DNA of 64,000 nt from Calamus simplicifolius. Lineage: Eukaryota; Streptophyta; Magnoliopsida; Arecales; Arecaceae. A program made the position numbers and the translations under genes. The number at the start of each line of letters is the position of its first letter. Within the stretch, counting starts at the first letter, position 1. Below are positions 63,435 through 64,000 of this stretch, piece after piece. The DNA is taken from NCBI GenBank assembly GCA_900491605.1, contig UESW01004356.1, forward strand, positions 89,093 to 153,092, in the 5' to 3' direction. The notes below the pieces were generated by a model, which was not told the DNA's origin, searched no databases, and saw nothing but the letters and a program-made list of their open reading frames with translations.

Positions 63435-64000
63435 TGTTGGGGAACGCAGAATACCCCCAAGATCATGGCTACAGAGTATATAAGTAATACAAAAAAACTT
63501 TTACCGTTCTAATCTATGAGTACAAGATCATACCTTCATATTTGAACTTTCGATCACTTTGATTCGATTGCTCGACCTCAACCTTTAGCCTTCGCCGTAT
63601 TTCGGAAATACCTTCTTTCTCTCACAAGATGGTAGGATCTCTTGGCCGTCCTAGGGTTTCTTGTTTTTCTTTCTCAAAAAAAAAATGTTCACCCTAGCAA
63701 CCAACTGAGAGGGTATTTATAGGGCTACAATAGGGACCAATAGGCAAATATGAAAAGGACTTCCTACGTAATTAAATCTCCCAATCCTACCTGGGTTAGG
63801 ATTCAATTACGTAAATTACAATTCATTCCACTAAAGAATTATAATTGTACTCCTAATTATATTAATTTATATTTTGAGCCTTTAATATAAATACTTATTA
63901 TCTCCCCATGTTAAGATTACAGATATCCACCAATTAAATTTAATTACTGATAATATAATTTAATTGGCTTTTATTATCCTTGAGACCTATCCACTTAACT
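63435..64000 (-). mobile_element. Partial LTR of another retroelement, runs off the window
   Basis: Starts sharply with TGTTGGGGAACGCAGAATAC, breaking the Tat gag region. On the reverse strand it reads as an LTR: a TATA box TATAAATA (63714-63721), a leader with GAAACCCTAGG, and the end GGTATTCTGCGTTCCCCAACA-like. No target duplication can be checked because the other end is outside. Probably Copia-like, tentative. Confidence 0.72.

Overview
The window is nuclear plant DNA, most likely from a monocot. The one convincing host gene is a ten-exon cytosolic aspartyl-tRNA synthetase. Its first exon is very GC- and alanine-rich while the later exons are AT-rich, a 5'-to-3' GC gradient common in commelinid monocots. 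Nearly everything else is transposon, much of it nested, which suggests a large repeat-rich genome such as a palm, banana or orchid relative. The species cannot be told from this sequence.

Layout. 1-570 is the end of a CACTA transposon. 1447-4748 is an internally deleted LTR retroelement with a perfect 5-bp target duplication. 5458-16550 is a reverse-strand Sirevirus-type Copia relic (Sirevirus-3). Its LTR is split by a second, forward Sirevirus (Sirevirus-1, 5525-12470), and its envelope-like gene is split by a hAT element (15632-16344). A small RTE-type LINE fragment follows at 16560-16770. 16942 to about 22910 is a CACTA element with TNP2 and second-gene relics; it contains an L1 LINE fragment, which itself contains a solo LTR (20338-22193). 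24576-25560 is a GC-rich island. 25990-28050 is a reverse-strand L1 relic that meets, 5' end to 5' end, a long forward L1 at 28055-33405.

The synthetase gene runs 34048-41309. A Tourist-like MITE (33682-34014) ends 33 bp before its ATG. A tandem duplication of about 209 bp in intron 1 has copied the exon 2 splice acceptor. Downstream come a GC-rich solo LTR (42120-43837), a Copia LTR plus gag (44965-46311), a nearly complete Sirevirus with both LTRs, gag, pol and an envelope-like gene (Sirevirus-2, 46312-56551), a reverse-strand Tat-lineage Gypsy relic with an antisense extra ORF (56552-63434), and the edge of another LTR (63435-64000).

There is no operon or cooperating gene cluster. The more unusual signals are: three Sirevirus families that each carry a different near-palindromic motif array at the same two places (LTR upstream of the TATA box, and the pol-env spacer); the duplicated splice acceptor and the promoter MITE in the synthetase; and an intact pair of Sirevirus LTRs whose two flanks do not match. 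No tRNA, rRNA or CRISPR structure was seen. All coordinates and counts were made by eye.
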